This document shows, piece by piece, positions 31,561-42,789 of a stretch of 64,000 nt of DNA. Every line of letters starts with the position of its first letter. Position 1 is the stretch's first letter. The DNA comes from Pochonia chlamydosporia 170. Its lineage: Eukaryota; Ascomycota; Sordariomycetes; Hypocreales; Clavicipitaceae. The DNA lies in contig NW_019154058.1 of the NCBI RefSeq assembly GCF_001653235.2, positions 1-64,000 on the forward strand, written 5' to 3'. A program made the position numbers and the translations under genes. Below the pieces are notes generated by a model. It was not told the DNA's origin, made no database searches, and saw only the letters and a program-made list of their open reading frames with translations.

Positions 31561-33190
31561 GAGCCGAGTTCGATGAACCAACTACTCAAAAAGTCGGAAG
31601 ATAGGGGTCCAGTCCCGCTCCGAGCTATGTGCTGATTGAACATCCCAATAGCGTGGCAACCACCTCACCCACCGAAGCAAGAGTGATCCATGCAGCGCCT
31701 GAAAGTATTGGCTACCCCGTTGTACGGTGGTCATTGCCCGAGTCCCCGGCCATCGCCTGAGAGGGCAGACGCTTTGCCAGGTATCGAGAAGGTTCCCCCC
31801 AACAGTCCGCTGTCAACATTTCATGGAGCTACAGAAGTCCACGGCCTCATAACCACTAATGTATCCCGTGTGCCCACCCTCAAGCTCCCCGGGCTGGCGT
31901 ATGCCTTGTGGCATCACGAAGGGGAGAGTGCGAACTGGTACACCGAAGGTCTTGAAACTCCTGGGTTTCATCGATGGCTCTACATGCGTCCAATTCAGCA
32001 AAGCAGAATGAGAATATATCTGCCTTCATAGTACAAAATGGCACACCAAGTTCACTCATATTCGGAAATTTACATTCTCCCCAAAGCCATGCTGCACCTG
32101 CCCTTGAAAGAGGCGAACAGTGTTTGCCAGGCGAAGAGGCGAGGATTGCACGGGACTGGCGAGCTTTGATGGATGCAAGACCTAGTATCTGCCTGCCATC
32201 TGCAGCGTAATGCCGGTACTCTACAAGGAAATCGTCCGCAAAGTTCCAAAGGCCATCCCTGATTATCTTGGCATGAGACAAGCAGCCTGTTCGGAATGAC
32301 GCATTTATGGCGTGATGTACGGCAGGGGGAAATGTAGGTGACGCCGGACAGCTGAAGCATTGAATCTAACCATGCATCACACGAGTCAGCACACAAGGTA
32401 GAACTATGAACAAAGGGTCGAATCGGGATGCTCTGCGGACGTCGCTAGTAGTAAAGGCTCAGACTTAGGACGTCGACATGTTTTGACCCACTACGTGGCA
32501 TCCCTAAAGTGGAATGATATGGCTGAACTAGCATCTGCGTGTTGAGGAACTTGGGGCAAGGGCTAAAACGTCAAACGATCAGCGCCACCACTCTGATTAA
32601 GGCAATGTGACGTCTCGCTGGCATAAATTGACGGGACATATTAGGGTTGTGAGTATTGAGTGGCTTGGAATCAATGCATGGATGCGACTCCATACATTGG
32701 ACAGCTTGGTTGGGAGTATCTGGTGACTAACGCAACAGCGCTCCAGCAACAAAGCAGCACTGCACACTTTGATTTGCTGAAGCGAAGGGTTGAACTGCGA
32801 TATCCCTGTACTCACGATGATCTGCCATCCGTCTCGGGACAATCCACGCCCCTGTCCGCCATGGTGCGGTCTGGAGCCGTAGGTGCCGCATTAGCGTTTA
32901 ATAGCTACCCTCTCGATACGACAAATGTTCCCTGAGCTAACCCTGGGCCGTCCTTGCTTGCTCCTTTTTCCTACCTGCGATACCCATAACTTGGTGATAA
33001 ATGTTGTCCTTGAACTAGATCGATATCATGGCTGGGTTAAGTCGCACCGGTAGCTTCGAAGTGACTACGGACGTAAAACAATAACGACAAAGAGAGATGC
33101 GCATTTCTTTGAACAAACCACAGATATTACTTCCAGGCATTCTCTCAGAATGTCACCTACGCCAGCAAGCTGCACTCCTCAGCGTAAAAG
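31561..33190. other. No recognisable gene
   Basis: Overlapping short frames. The 31974-32210 (+) frame contains an ERGEQCLPGEEAR stretch that may be a gene relic, but I cannot place it. No element ends recognised. Confidence 0.35.
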
Positions 33191-33196
33191 TGAGAA

Positions 33197-33360
33197 CAGT
33201 GTGGTAAATAGTATGACAATAAAACAATATATCGCAATACATACCATATAATATGCATTTTCTGATATCGTGGCAATACAATATGCGGTTTCCTATATCG
33301 TGACAATATGATATCAGTCGGCTCATATTGGCAATATATTGTTTATATTGGTTGGTAAGT
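33197..33360 (+). repeat. hAT left end, CAGTGTGGTAAATAGT
   Basis: It begins CAGTGTGGTAAATAGT and continues with repeated CAATATATCG / ATATCGTGNCAATA motifs. The terminus is close to both ends of the nested element at 60023-60786, so the two belong to one family. It belongs to the transposase gene that follows. No right end was found. Confidence 0.65.
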
Positions 33361-33376
33361 ATGGTTTGCGTAAAAC

Positions 33377-33386
33377 NNNNNNNNNN
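33377..33386. other. Assembly gap (10 N)
   Basis: Ten N inside the 5' part of a hAT transposase gene; the BED finger region is probably collapsed or lost here. Confidence 0.95.
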
Positions 33387-35219
33387 AAGATCACGAACGC
33401 CAACATCTCTGATACCACAGTTCGCGCGCTCATCAACTCCGAATTTAAAAAGCACAAGGCGCGCGTCATTGAAGCCCTGCGAAAGAGCCCCGGCTTAATA
33501 CACGTCAGCTTTGACGGATGGAGGGCGCGGAATCGACACTCGTTATACGGTATCGTGTGCTTCTTCAGGGACGAGAATAGCAAGCCCCACAAGGTCGCTC
33601 TGGGGGTCCCCGAAGTCCGCAGACATTCGGGGAACAACATTGCAACAGAAGTCCTTTATACCATCGAGGCTTTTGGCATCGAGGAGAATATTGGGTATTT
33701 TACCCTTGACAATGCCGAGAACAACGACACAGCACTTGAGGCTATTGGCAAAAAGCTCGGCTTCAATGGCGCTCGAAGGCGAGGCCGCTGCTTCGGCCAT
33801 ATAGTCAATCTGTCTGCGAAGGCACTACTGTTCGGGAAGGATACAGACGCGTTCGAAGAACAACTTTCTGGTGCAGAAGCGCTGTCTGAAGCCGAATACG
33901 AACTTTGGCGACAGAAAGGGCCGGTTGGGAAGCTCCATAATTTCGTCGTGGATGTTGATCGATCGGACAGACTGACATACCTGTTGAAAGAACTTCAAGA
34001 GTACGACATATCCATGTCGGACGATCCGAAAATACGGTCAAAAAGCCCCGTCTCGGTAGTGCTAGATAACGATACGCGCTGGCTTTCCCAGCTCTATATG
34101 ATCCGCCGCGCCTTGAGACTTCGAAGGTACTTCGAACTGCTAGTCGCGAAGTTCCGAATCCAATGGGAGGAGGAGAATACATCAAAAAGAACTGGCCAGT
34201 TGAAAAAGTCGGCTGTCCGGCCTCGAATCCTTAGAGACGAGAACCAACTTACGGCCAACGATTGGTCTGTACTTCAACACTTCGCGACGATCCTTGGATA
34301 CTATGAAGATGCAGTCAAGACTCTAGAAGGCGACGGTTTAATCAGGAAACGCAAGAGGGGTTATACTGGTTCATATGGGAACGTTTGGGATGTGATCAAT
34401 GGGTTTGAATTCCTGCTTGGCAAGCTCGAAAAATATAAGGCGATGGCAAAAGATTTTCCTGACCCCGAACAGTTCAGGATCGGCATAAATATGGCCTGGG
34501 AGAAATTAGACAAGTATTACACTATTCTCGACACAACACCGATATATTATACCGCCCTCGCACTCCACCCGGCATACAGATGGGGATGGTTCGAGCAGGC
34601 CTGGGTACATAAGCCCGACTGGATCAGATCTGCAAAAAGGATAGTTCAAGAAGTGTGGGACGAGTCCTATCGAGATTTCCATATTGTGGTGGCCTCAAAT
34701 GACGAGCCTGTTGCAAAACGACAGAAGCAATACTACAATGCCTTCGAAGAGCATTGCGAACAGTCCCGTATCGACTCCATACAGACAGAGCCTCTACTGG
34801 ACGACGACACGATTGGCGACGAATACGAACGATGGCAATCGAGCCATGAGAGCACTGACAAGACTGTGCGAGATCCGATAGCGTATTGGCATGAGAAGCG
34901 CCTGCAATACCCTCGTCTCTCCCGAATGGCCCTCGACTTTGTCACAATACAATCAATGTCTGCAGAATGTGAGAGGATGTTCTCGGCAGCAGGGCAGATG
35001 GTTGTTCCCCAACGGTGCAATCTTCAGGCGCAAACAGTTGGGATGTGTCAGGTATTGAGGTCGTGGTTTCGGGCAGGCATTATCAACGACCTAGATCCGT
35101 TATTTCTCTCGATCATAGAGGAGAAGAAAGAGCTCGAGGGCATCCATCTTAATGATGATGAGTTCAGAAGACGGGAGCTATCGTGGCTCGCTGCCGCGGC
35201 GAAAACAGCTGGCCATTGA
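33387..35219 (+). pseudogene. hAT transposase lacking N-terminus (assembly gap)
   Basis: About 610 uninterrupted codons. Visible blocks: IHVSFDGWRARNRHS with the first catalytic Asp, FTLDNAENNDTALEAIG, CFGHIVNLSAKALLFG, GKLHN, LDNDTRWLSQLYMI, and the C-terminal dimerisation domain (DPIAYWHEKR...SAECERMFSAAGQMV). The usual N-terminal BED finger should lie left of the 10-N gap, but only about 180 bp separate the element end from the gap, so sequence is missing from the assembly. The surviving frame has no stops or shifts, so the real copy may be intact. It is closer to hAT copies 1 and 4 than to copies 2 and 3. Confidence 0.8.
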
Positions 35220-35680
35220 AGAGGCGATTCGAGTGCTACAAGAGTGAATGAAGGGAAGGGGACGGGAGCAGCCGAAGGTAGATTCGCACCAGAGGAGCCT
35301 CGGGAAGCCCTACTTGTTGTACCAGCCAGCAAAAGTGGACATCACCTCCTTCTAAGAGGGAGGTATTTGTTAGAATATGTCGTCTCTGACACTTTTTAAT
35401 GCGAGGGGATGGTTAGCGTCACTGTGGCCAACCCTGACACGGGCGCGATGAGATCAACTCAAGAGATAATGCCACTATATTGCACGAAAACCAAGATGAA
35501 GAGGAAAGAGGTATGAGCAAGCGCGTGGACGTGTAGACGCGTTAACTTAGTGCCATCATGCGCTGCCCCACTACGCCGCGACTCTGGATGATGCCGCCAC
35601 AAACCTCCATCCACTGAAGTCAACTACACTTAAATCAACTACATTTGAGGTGTCCGTTGATACACTACATTCAAAGTTTC
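35220..35680. other. Non-coding, possible transposon or LTR ends
   Basis: 35343-35364 is an ACCTCC...GGAGGT hairpin followed by TGTTAGAATATGTCG, which looks like an LTR start. From 35615 AACTACA motifs begin. No gene seen. Confidence 0.35.
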
Positions 35681-35740
35681 ATTACTAATCTACACTTACT
35701 CTAAATTGACAGATGCCGTGTAGTTGATTTAGTTGATTGG
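35610..35740. repeat. AAATCAACTACA iterated motif
   Basis: TCAACTACA appears twice on + (about 35623-35655) and as TGTAGTTGATT on the opposite strand at about 35719. It resembles a short hAT-type subterminal region. Confidence 0.35.
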
Positions 35741-36227
35741 GTCTCTGCACACATGTTTTGGCTTCCTCTAGCGCCTGTTCCTCAGCCTGTCTGATCCTGG
35801 CACCGGGCACTTCACACTCAATCCAGAGCAATGCGGACATCATGTGATTAGTCATGCCATGCCACTGCATGTAAACGGGCGTGCGAGAGCCTTCTGTTGT
35901 CGTCTTGTATGTTGTGGAGTAGACTTCGGTGTCAGCCACTGCGTTGTGGAGGTAGTGTTGCCAGAATCTGAATGACTTATGTTTAATGTCTGTGATGGCA
36001 TTGTCGTAGTGGTAACGAAGGATCTCGGTAGACACAACACTCATTTTGAACATGGAAAGGACAGATATATAAGCCCACGGTTTTGATTCCAAAAACTTGT
36101 ATCCGTCATTCAGTTCGCAAATAAAGGTACAGACAGTCATGGCTTTATATAGGTGAGATGGGCCATCTCGTCGCAGCTCCACCACAGGAATGCAAGGTCT
36201 GCGGTTGCAGTGAAATGGAGCCGTCAC
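35685..36227 (-). CDS. Unrecognised protein, 180 codons
   Basis: The frame contains ordinary-looking protein sequence (YKFLESKPWAYISVLSMFK, HYLHNAVADTEVYSTTYK, ALLWIECEVPG, RQAEEQALEEAKTCV). Met codons at 36227 and about 36140 are possible starts. The central part faintly recalls the N-terminal region of some fungal Crinkler-like or nuclease-like accessory proteins, but I cannot assign it. It may be a 5' fragment because it ends soon after the LHGICQF stretch. Confidence 0.35.
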   Translation of the reverse strand: MTAPFHCNRRPCIPVVELRRDGPSHLYKAMTVCTFICELNDGYKFLESKPWAYISVLSMFKMSVVSTEILRYHYDNAITDIKHKSFRFWQHYLHNAVADTEVYSTTYKTTTEGSRTPVYMQWHGMTNHMMSALLWIECEVPGARIRQAEEQALEEAKTCVQRPNQLNQLHGICQFRVSVD

Positions 36228-36633
36228 AATCAGTCAACGGCCAAGCCCCTTCAACGACTCTTATGACATCGGGAATATCTCGTGTTGGTCTGGCATGGCT
36301 CCTTGTGGTGCCAGCAACGAATCGTCCGTGTTTTATTTCCCACTTCCCCACTCAAGCGGAGAGAATCCAGATTTACGGCAGGGATCGGCATACCAGTGCA
36401 AGACCATTTTTGTCAGCAACCCCGGCACAGAAAGCGGCCAATACAGATACTGGCTTCTATTTCACTCGAGGGAGATCCCTAGAAGGCCTTGTCGGAAAGC
36501 TACAATGGTAGGATCTGTACAATATCAATTGTAGGAGAGTTGATTTTGCAGCCCCCCCACTATGCAGGGGGTAGAGTTAATTTTCGCGACAAGGGAAGAG
36601 TTGAATATCCTGGCCCAAAAACGCACCAATCAA

Positions 36634-36800
36634 TAACGTACTCCACCAGCGAGCTGGACACACCAGTGAGCTGGACACTCCGCCCCTCAAACAAACTGTC
36701 TCTGTTCGATCGTTTGTAACTCCACCAAAAATAATGGACTTGTCCAGTAAAGAGAGTCGAATGATCCTACTGCACCAATGCCGCCTCGCCCAAATCGTCC
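36634..36800 (+). pseudogene. Second pogo-type family: left end and gene start
   Basis: ACGTACTCCACCAGCGAGC is followed by tandem CCAGYGAGCTGGACAC units, the same duplicated-site layout as the TIR at 27024. About 90 bp later a frame opens MDLSSKESRMILL (36734), as pogo transposases do. It loses resemblance by about 36800 where P450 sequence approaches. It is an end fragment of a related but distinct element. Confidence 0.6.
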
Positions 36801-36891
36801 AAAAGTTGGTGACGGTTGGAGTTTTCTCCACTTTTCCACTTCCCATCAGCTACCGTGGACTTGCCTCATTTGGCGGCTCATTTCCCCATAA

Positions 36892-37770
36892 TCATGTACT
36901 TTTCGTCCGTGCACGCGTTTCCCGCGTCAATATTGCAGAAAAGGGGTCTTTATGTGTGAAGAATTTAGTCCGAAAGATCCGCCACTTTATACCCCACTCC
37001 CACGCAAATGCTAGGGTGTTCAGACTGAATTCTTTGTCTGCGCTCGTAGGAAAGAAACGGCTAATATGAGCAAACTTTAGGCTGTCTTCTGCTGCGCGAC
37101 GAATGTCGTTGCGAAAGTAATGGTCTTCGAGAAATCGCCAATGCTTGCCGCAACAATAGGACGTTATTATATCCGATGTTAAGGCTGCGAAGGCATCATC
37201 CAGGCAAAGCACTGTTCCGTGTTTTTCTGATGCCTCAAAGCGAGACATAAGCCTCTGTGTCCGCTCATTGATAACTTCGGATAGGCTTAGAACAGAGCGT
37301 TTCGAAAAGAATTCATTCAAAATGTTGCGTCGAAAACGGTGGTGATCGTGGGCTACAGTGGAGAGCATTTGTGTCTGGAACCCCATACGTAGGAACAAAC
37401 CTGGCGTCCTTATCTCGTTTACGACTGCTAGACGCATATATCTCGTCATAGAACGCCGGGTCGCTGACATGCACTTCCCGAGGATTGATGCGAACAATGG
37501 GTCCTATATTATATTATTAGCGTAAGCATAGCCGCGATGATGGCTAGTGAAGCAGGTTTTACCATATTGCTGATGCATCTGTTCGATCTTGAATAGGAAC
37601 TTTCCAGGGCATACAACATTGTAATAAAATTCGTACAGATGCGTGATAGCGGTCAGTTTCGGGCCAGGAAATCCTGACAAGGGGTGAAAATACAAGCGAT
37701 ACACCGTCCTAGCCAGAACATAGGCCCCTAGTATGACGGGAAGATACCAAATGGATAGTAGTCCAACCAT
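36892..37770 (-). pseudogene. Cytochrome P450 5' fragment, no heme site
   Basis: Read from 37770: N-terminal membrane anchor ([17 protein letters not shown]), a Pro-rich hinge ending SGFPGPKL, and HQQYG. After a 59-bp intron (37562-37504) it continues [14 protein letters not shown] and AFYDEIYA. A one-base shift near 37390 is needed to reach [18 protein letters not shown] and the following helix-rich part, which ends at 36892. The I-helix, ExxR and heme-Cys regions are missing; the pogo fragment at 36634 lies where they should be. Full fungal P450s have about 500 residues and this covers roughly 290. A decayed monooxygenase gene with unknown substrate. Confidence 0.75.
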
Positions 37771-37774
37771 ATCG

Positions 37775-38240
37775 GCATCAAGTGAGGACAGCAGAATATC
37801 CTTTGTAAACTTCTTACAGCCTCAAGAAATGCGGAGCCGTTCGTCGAAGCTACGTACAAGAACAAATTGGCAAATACTAACTTGTCTAGAGCTACTGTTG
37901 TTCTCGAATTCATGGCAAGATCAAAAGAGAAAGCAAGAAATATGTGCACCTAGTCCGCGCCTAACTTCTACACATGGCCAATGAAGAAGCCCCAAGTTCT
38001 GCACTCAGCAAGGTTCCAGAAATTTGGAGGACGTCTAAGTAAGATACTATGGACCAAGTCCGCAAAAGGTCCTAAGATAGACTAGGCCTGCCGGGAAGCG
38101 GTAGAGAGCCTCACGACCAGTCAACTCAACCCCCCTCATTGTAGCTTTGAGGCAGTTATACCAACTACTGTAGTTACCACCGTAAGCGCAAGCGGGGTTC
38201 TAAGAAGCTCCCTAGAAAATTGAATTGCAGATATACGGTA
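37775..38240. other. No recognisable gene
   Basis: Short frames only; probably 5' flank of the P450 relic and intergenic sequence. Confidence 0.4.
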
Positions 38241-38248
38241 AAACCCTT

Positions 38249-38440
38249 CGGGCTGGATATTCAGCCGTTAAGTCCCTTGCCTTGGCAACTTAACGGGTGT
38301 TCGAAGTATTTTACGAATACTAAATACTTTGGAATACTACTGCCTGCAAGGCAGCAGTATGATAATGTTGTTGCCTCGTAGGCAATACCATACTGCGCTT
38401 GCTTTGAATGAGCGACTTGATCTTGACATGGCAAGTCGTC
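38249..38440. repeat. LTR-like fragment with serial hairpins
   Basis: Hairpins follow one another: GGCTG/CAGCC (38249), CCGTTAAGT.../...ACTTAACGG (about 38265-38297), CTGCC/GGCAG (38340-38354, 5-nt loop), TTGCC/GGCAA (38371-38385, 5-nt loop), CGACTTG/CAAGTCG (about 38411-38436). The part from GCTTGCTTTGAATGAGC matches the LTR pieces at 15700 and 38850. Confidence 0.5.
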
Positions 38441-38548
38441 AATCGAGCGGGCTGCTTGGTCAAGTCCAGCTTCAATCGAGCCAGAGATAGGTTCAATCAA
38501 TCGAGTTTGAGGGCCAAAATTGAACTTGATTGATTGTTAGCCACACTG
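38441..38548 (-). repeat. Orphan end of the 49.6-kb hAT family
   Basis: The reverse complement starts CAGTGTGGCTAACAATCAATC and matches 49648-49770 nearly base for base. No transposase is attached, so it is a solo end lying between two LTR-like fragments. Confidence 0.75.
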
Positions 38549-38724
38549 GATCTGTGCAACAGATACTGGGAAACGCCATCTCTGGCAACGGGGGTTTGCC
38601 ACTAAAGTTCGGTTTTGTGAGGCTTCATGGCTTCATCCAGGCTCTTCAAGACCAGATCCAGGAGCAGCGGGAACTGTGCTCATTTGTCTTGATTTTCTAT
38701 CTAAAAGAGCGGAATCATGCGAAA

Positions 38725-38935
38725 TTAAATACTTGTTGGAATACTGCCTGCTTACGCAGCAGTGTTACGATTTCCTATTGCCACTTTGCCACACTCGCAT
38801 GTTTTGCTTAACTGAGGCAGCATTATCTGACAATAGCATATTGTGCTTGCTTTGAATGAGCAACCTGATCTTGACAAAAACGGTTGCGTGTTCAATCAAC
38901 AGAGGCATCACTATTCGAGACGCGGAGGTTATTGC
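38725..38935 (-). repeat. LTR-like fragment, type B
   Basis: The reverse complement begins near a TGCCTCTGTTGA block and contains AAGCAAGCACAATATGCTATTGTC, shared with 15708-15735. It repeats the layout of 38310-38440 about 420 bp further on. Confidence 0.45.
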
Positions 38936-39059
38936 ATCTCGTAATGCTCTCTTGGGCGAACACGAGGCGCGAGGCGAGAATGTCGATACTTTTTGAAAAC
39001 CTTTAGTTAGTCGATACTAGTCATTATTGATGCAGGTCCGACGAATGTAGGGTACAAAC

Positions 39060-40134
39060 TCACAACAGTACGAAAGGGAACAGGTCCAGTAACGTGCCCA
39101 CAAGAAGGTCAAGCTGGCCGGCAATATTGTGCCACCCCTCGAACGAGCGGAATGACGAGCGGAATGAGTACGTCACGGTGCGACATATGCCAAAAAAAGC
39201 AATCATCATGACAACGCGGAACTCGGTGCTGCGAATGAGGTGGCGGTAAAACTTGCTGTCCCTAAGTGGAGACGACCTCGATAACTGGAGTCCTGCGTAG
39301 AAATTCCTCAGCAGGAACCAGGCGCCCACGCACTCGACCAGAGCGATAGCTACGTAGTAGCCCACGTGCACGTGCCTGTCGAAGGCTGCCGAGAAGATCT
39401 GGGAGTGGAGGTGGTACTGGCACGAATACACGATCATGAGGGCCTTGGTGATCGTGACGACGACCATAATCGCCCAGAAGAGCACCAAGAAGACCACGCG
39501 CTTGTGGCCCCGGAGGATACGGGTTACAAGCGCATAGCTGTAGAAGGGGAGTCCGGCTTCTTGAATCTGTCGACGCAAGCCGATTAGGGCATTATGTTAG
39601 TCGAAAGCGATATAGCCGGTCGGTGTTGGGATGGAGGCGCAGTGTGAGGGCTTCATGATTGCATCAGGTTGCATAGCAAGACTTAAGATGGGGATAGAGA
39701 GTGATTATGTTCAAGATTAGGAAGGACAAGATGATGCTTCGTTCACCAGAAAGATAGGTCGTGGTCTATCTTATTCGAGACGCCATGACATGCAAATTGG
39801 GGGGAATGCAAGATTACATTAAGGCGGAAGGATTGAGACGGAGGAAAATAAAGAATTGTAACGTCGCACTCACCAGCCAAGCGAGACTCTTGAAGACTTC
39901 AAGGGCGACATCAATGCGCGCTGGATGGTCGTACGCTGCTTGGTAGTAATCTAGACCCATGGCCAAGCTACAGGCAGCGGAGGTGACAATTGGAACCAGG
40001 AGAAGAACTGAACACTCTCCCGTAATTGCAAATACCAAGAGACCGACGAGAACATTATTGAACCCGATTATGCAAATATTTCCCCAGACCGATTCGAGGA
40101 AAGGCGGCGTTGCAGTGCCTGGACTTGCTACCAT
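39060..40134 (-). CDS. Seven-TM fungal membrane protein, copy A
   Basis: Exon 1 (40134-39874) and exon 2 (39566-39060) flank a 307-bp intron. Exon 1 has two or three membrane helices (NVLVGLLVFAI, VLLLVPIVTSAACSLAM). Exon 2 begins IQEAGLPFY and has four more (VFLVLFWAIMVVVTITKAL, YYVAIALVECVGAWFLL, FRVVMMIAFFGICRTVTY, LLVGTLLDLFPFVLL) plus the RSTEFR block. The frame stops in TTGTGAGT, exactly where a splice donor would sit. Its paralogue at 61821 has a donor at the same residue, so a short last exon may exist and a few C-terminal residues are uncertain. Family function unknown to me; the topology allows a receptor or transporter. Confidence 0.6.
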
Positions 40135-40849
40135 AGTGTTTGAATCGTGGAGCTTGAAAAATGATCATTTTTGATGGCGGATTGAGGCGCCAGTCCTTAT
40201 AAGAACGGATTCCATTCAGAGGTAAACTTTGTTTCTCCCAAGGCTCAGAAGAGCCAGAGCTTCCTTTGCAAATGTGACCTTTGTTTCTCTGTTGTGGTGC
40301 TTGTGGCTTGTGTTAGAGGCTTTCATTCGCCCGCACATTCCCCCATCCGTGCATCCGCAAATTACATCGAAGTACACACTTTTCGTCCATGGACACATCC
40401 AGGGGCGGCCCTATCCTCTGCCGTTCTGTAGGCATGAAGCTAAGAAAGTGTAACGCCTGGGGTTCCCAAGGATAAACCAGACAGGGTTTATGTTAGCAGA
40501 GACGCTAGGGCAGTCAATCTGAGCGGTTGGGTGTTACGTGGGTAATAGGTCGTAGACCGTAACCAGTGATCAGTGCAGTCACTCGAAGTGTGAACTTAGG
40601 ATTGTGCTAAGGATCGTGTTGAAAGCTAAGGGCTAGTAACTATCTAGAAAAGAGGAAATTTGGGGTGCCTATATACTACTGGTGATCACTTCCTTTCCTT
40701 GGTGATCACTTCATCTGCTCACCTACTTGAATGGTGAGCGCTACTTGATAGGCCGATCGCCCCGACCATTGATCCGTATGCACCTGTAGTACCGAGGGTT
40801 GGCTCATGCAGCCTCCGAGCTGGGATTGTAACAGAAAGTGTCGCATATC

Positions 40850-41060
40850 AGGCCTACCCTGAGTCGCAGCTCATGGAAGATATCAACAACTGCAGCTGCC
40901 TAAACTGGCAAAGGCTTCTTTTGTGTATAAAGAGCGTGCAGCTCTTAATACAGTTCTTGCTCCTCAGATAATTCTCATTCAATACAATTGGCGCCTCCGG
41001 CACGGTTATCCTCGATCTCATGTGATCATACAACTGTCTGAAAGTTATGAGCCAGATAGC
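40850..41060 (+). repeat. LTR end plus PBS-like site, type A copy 1
   Basis: A TATAA motif and a hairpin (40930-40946) are followed by GTTCTTGCTCCTCA, then the end CAATACA and ATTGGCGCC (TGG at 40989). CTCGATCTCATGTGATC follows. The same order recurs at 42900-43030 and, from CAATACA onward, at 47560-47630. Confidence 0.6.
40930..40946. repeat. LTR hairpin, 6-bp stem, 5-nt loop
   Basis: AAGAGC / GCTCTT around loop GTGCA, directly after TATAA in the type A LTR. Confidence 0.6.
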
Positions 41061-41173
41061 AGCTTGGGCGCTTATCATGGCCGAGTCTGATCGTCGTACT
41101 ATTAGCGATTATGCAACGCCTATCACCACACATCACATGGCAAGATCCGACTTCTTAACACTGAAGTCGTTCT

Positions 41174-41442
41174 GTTGCATAACGATGCCTCTGTCGACTC
41201 TCATAGCAGACTTGGAATAGATGATAAAGTCATAACTTCGGTTATCATAAAGATGAGATAGCCGGAAAAAGCAATTATGAGGGGCAAAATGTTCGGATGA
41301 AAGGAAGAATAGTGGTATTTAAAGGACCACTGAAACAGTTTGAAGCAGGCGAGGGACAACGAACACATGACGAATTCAATTCACTTAGTGCTGTATTGCT
41401 CCTGTGATAGTTAAATATAATTGGAACCGCGTAACGCGACAC
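41174..41442 (+). repeat. LTR of copia-like element, type B
   Basis: It starts TGTTGCATAACGATGCCTCTG. It contains an ATAAC(TTCG)GTTAT hairpin, ATAGCCGGAAAAAGCAA and TATTTAAAGGACC (a TATA-like site), and is followed by TTGGAACCGCGTAACGCGACA at 41420-41440 as candidate primer-binding site. A gag frame opens eight bases later, which fixes the orientation. Confidence 0.6.
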
Positions 41443-41447
41443 GTTCT

Positions 41448-42319
41448 ATGATGATTGCCAAGGCAGAGATCACGCTCTCCAAGCCATCTGACTGGACAGC
41501 TTGGTACGAGGACTTCGTCTCGAGGGCCGAGACTTCTAGGATATTCGACTTCGTCGATATTGACAGAGATTCTTCGGTCCCCTTGAAGAGCCAAAGGAGC
41601 CCATGACCTTTGAAGAATTCTCAAGCGACTCGACAAGGCTGCTCTTGGCGCTTGTGAGCGGGGCCGGGCGGGATGAAGTATTAATTAAAATTAAAGCGTG
41701 GTCATCAATTCAATCTGGGGTGTCGATTGAGTTGAAACAAGGGTGGCACGGCCTGTTATATGGTACGTGCACACTCGCACGGTTCACATAGTGATCTTTC
41801 GTCAACCAGAGGGGTGCGTTGATTGAATTGATGACCACCCGGCGGTGACGGTGACTCAGTGCCGCCGCCGCCTCAATGACACTTCCAGCACAACGTTGAA
41901 ACCGCTGGAACAGGGCCGGGACCACTGACCGACCTAACTGACAAGCCAATGGACACGGCTTACTCGCATACAGTCAGAATGCAGGGTCAAGCTTGCAACC
42001 TTTGGCTGAACTCGCCGCCTGGGTCCGTTCAACCGTGGATAAAACCCACTTTGGCGGAACGACTTCTAAGCCCGACCTTCGCACTATTGTGAGCGACCTG
42101 GAATCAAGCCTTGCACTTCCCAAGGACGAACACAAGGAGGAAGCACGCTTAAGATACCGTCAGGTCCGAGCCCAGACCAAGAGAGTTAAGCTGGAGGACT
42201 GGTTCGTGGTTTGGAACAAGGACAAGCTAGATGGCGAACGACACGAGATCGCTGAGCTTGAAAGGCAGTCTGCCCTCAATGACTTTCTTACTGCAAACTC
42301 TGCTTTTGACACAACTTGA
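41448..42319 (+). pseudogene. Copia-like gag remnant, interrupted
   Basis: The first part reads KAEITLSKPSDWTAWYEDF...RIFDFVDID, the usual opening of fungal Ty1/copia gag. After a one-base shift near 41600 it continues PMTFEEFSSDSTRLLLAL. A 141-bp inverted-repeat insert (41698-41838) cuts it. The rest (LAELAAWVRSTVD, ARLRYRQVRAQTKRVKLEDWFVVW, NDFLTANSAF, 41993-42319) is the gag helical core. No protease, integrase or reverse transcriptase follows, so only the 5' end of the element survives. Gag would form the particle shell. Confidence 0.65.
41698..41838. mobile_element. 141-bp MITE inside gag
   Basis: Perfect 18-bp inverted ends GTGGTCATCAATTCAATC / GATTGAATTGATGACCAC. A related end (GGTGGTCAACAATTCAATCC, then CACTATGTGAACCGTGCGA) lies at about 42566-42630, showing that the family is dispersed. 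Confidence 0.65.
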
Positions 42320-42565
42320 CCAGAACCCTTGAAGAACTCGGGTTGAAAAGGATCTACAAGAACCGTGTTGCATAATGGAGAATGCCACCATAGTCTTCTT
42401 TTTACTCTTCTTGTTTTTTCATTTTAAGAAAGTTTCACGCTTCACTTCGCCTTCTCCATCAACAGATTCCGACTAGCTTCCGGATTCTACTGCAATTTTC
42501 GTTTCACGTGCAAGACAAAACATCACCGCATCCAGCTCAGCCAGGAACTTATGTCGTGGTACCAG

Positions 42566-42640
42566 GGTGGTCAACAATTCAATCCACGCACTCCTCGGGT
42601 GGACAAAAGACCACTATGTGAACCGTGCGACCCCTATCAC
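42566..42640 (+). repeat. Single end related to the gag MITE
   Basis: The sequence matches the reverse complement of 41765-41841 at most positions, including CACTATGTGAACCGTGCGA. The other end is not seen. Confidence 0.55.
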
Positions 42641-42789
42641 GTTTCTTAGAACGTTAGTATTGTACTGATGTTGGGCGTGTGTGTATTATCTAGTTTTCTG
42701 TTCTCTCATATACATCCTCAGTGACTTCCACCCCTGTTACTATCTTTATATCCGTTACCTCTTATCGTTGTATGCATACGCTCCATGAC

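Noticed and set aside
33339..33376. Start codon of the 33-kb hAT at 33339
   Set aside because: This ATG lies in the element's terminal AT-rich repeats and is joined to the gene only through the 10-N gap.
41421..41791. Two independent small genes at 41421 and 41603
   Set aside because: Together they read as the start of a copia gag with one frameshift, and the second ends inside an inserted MITE.
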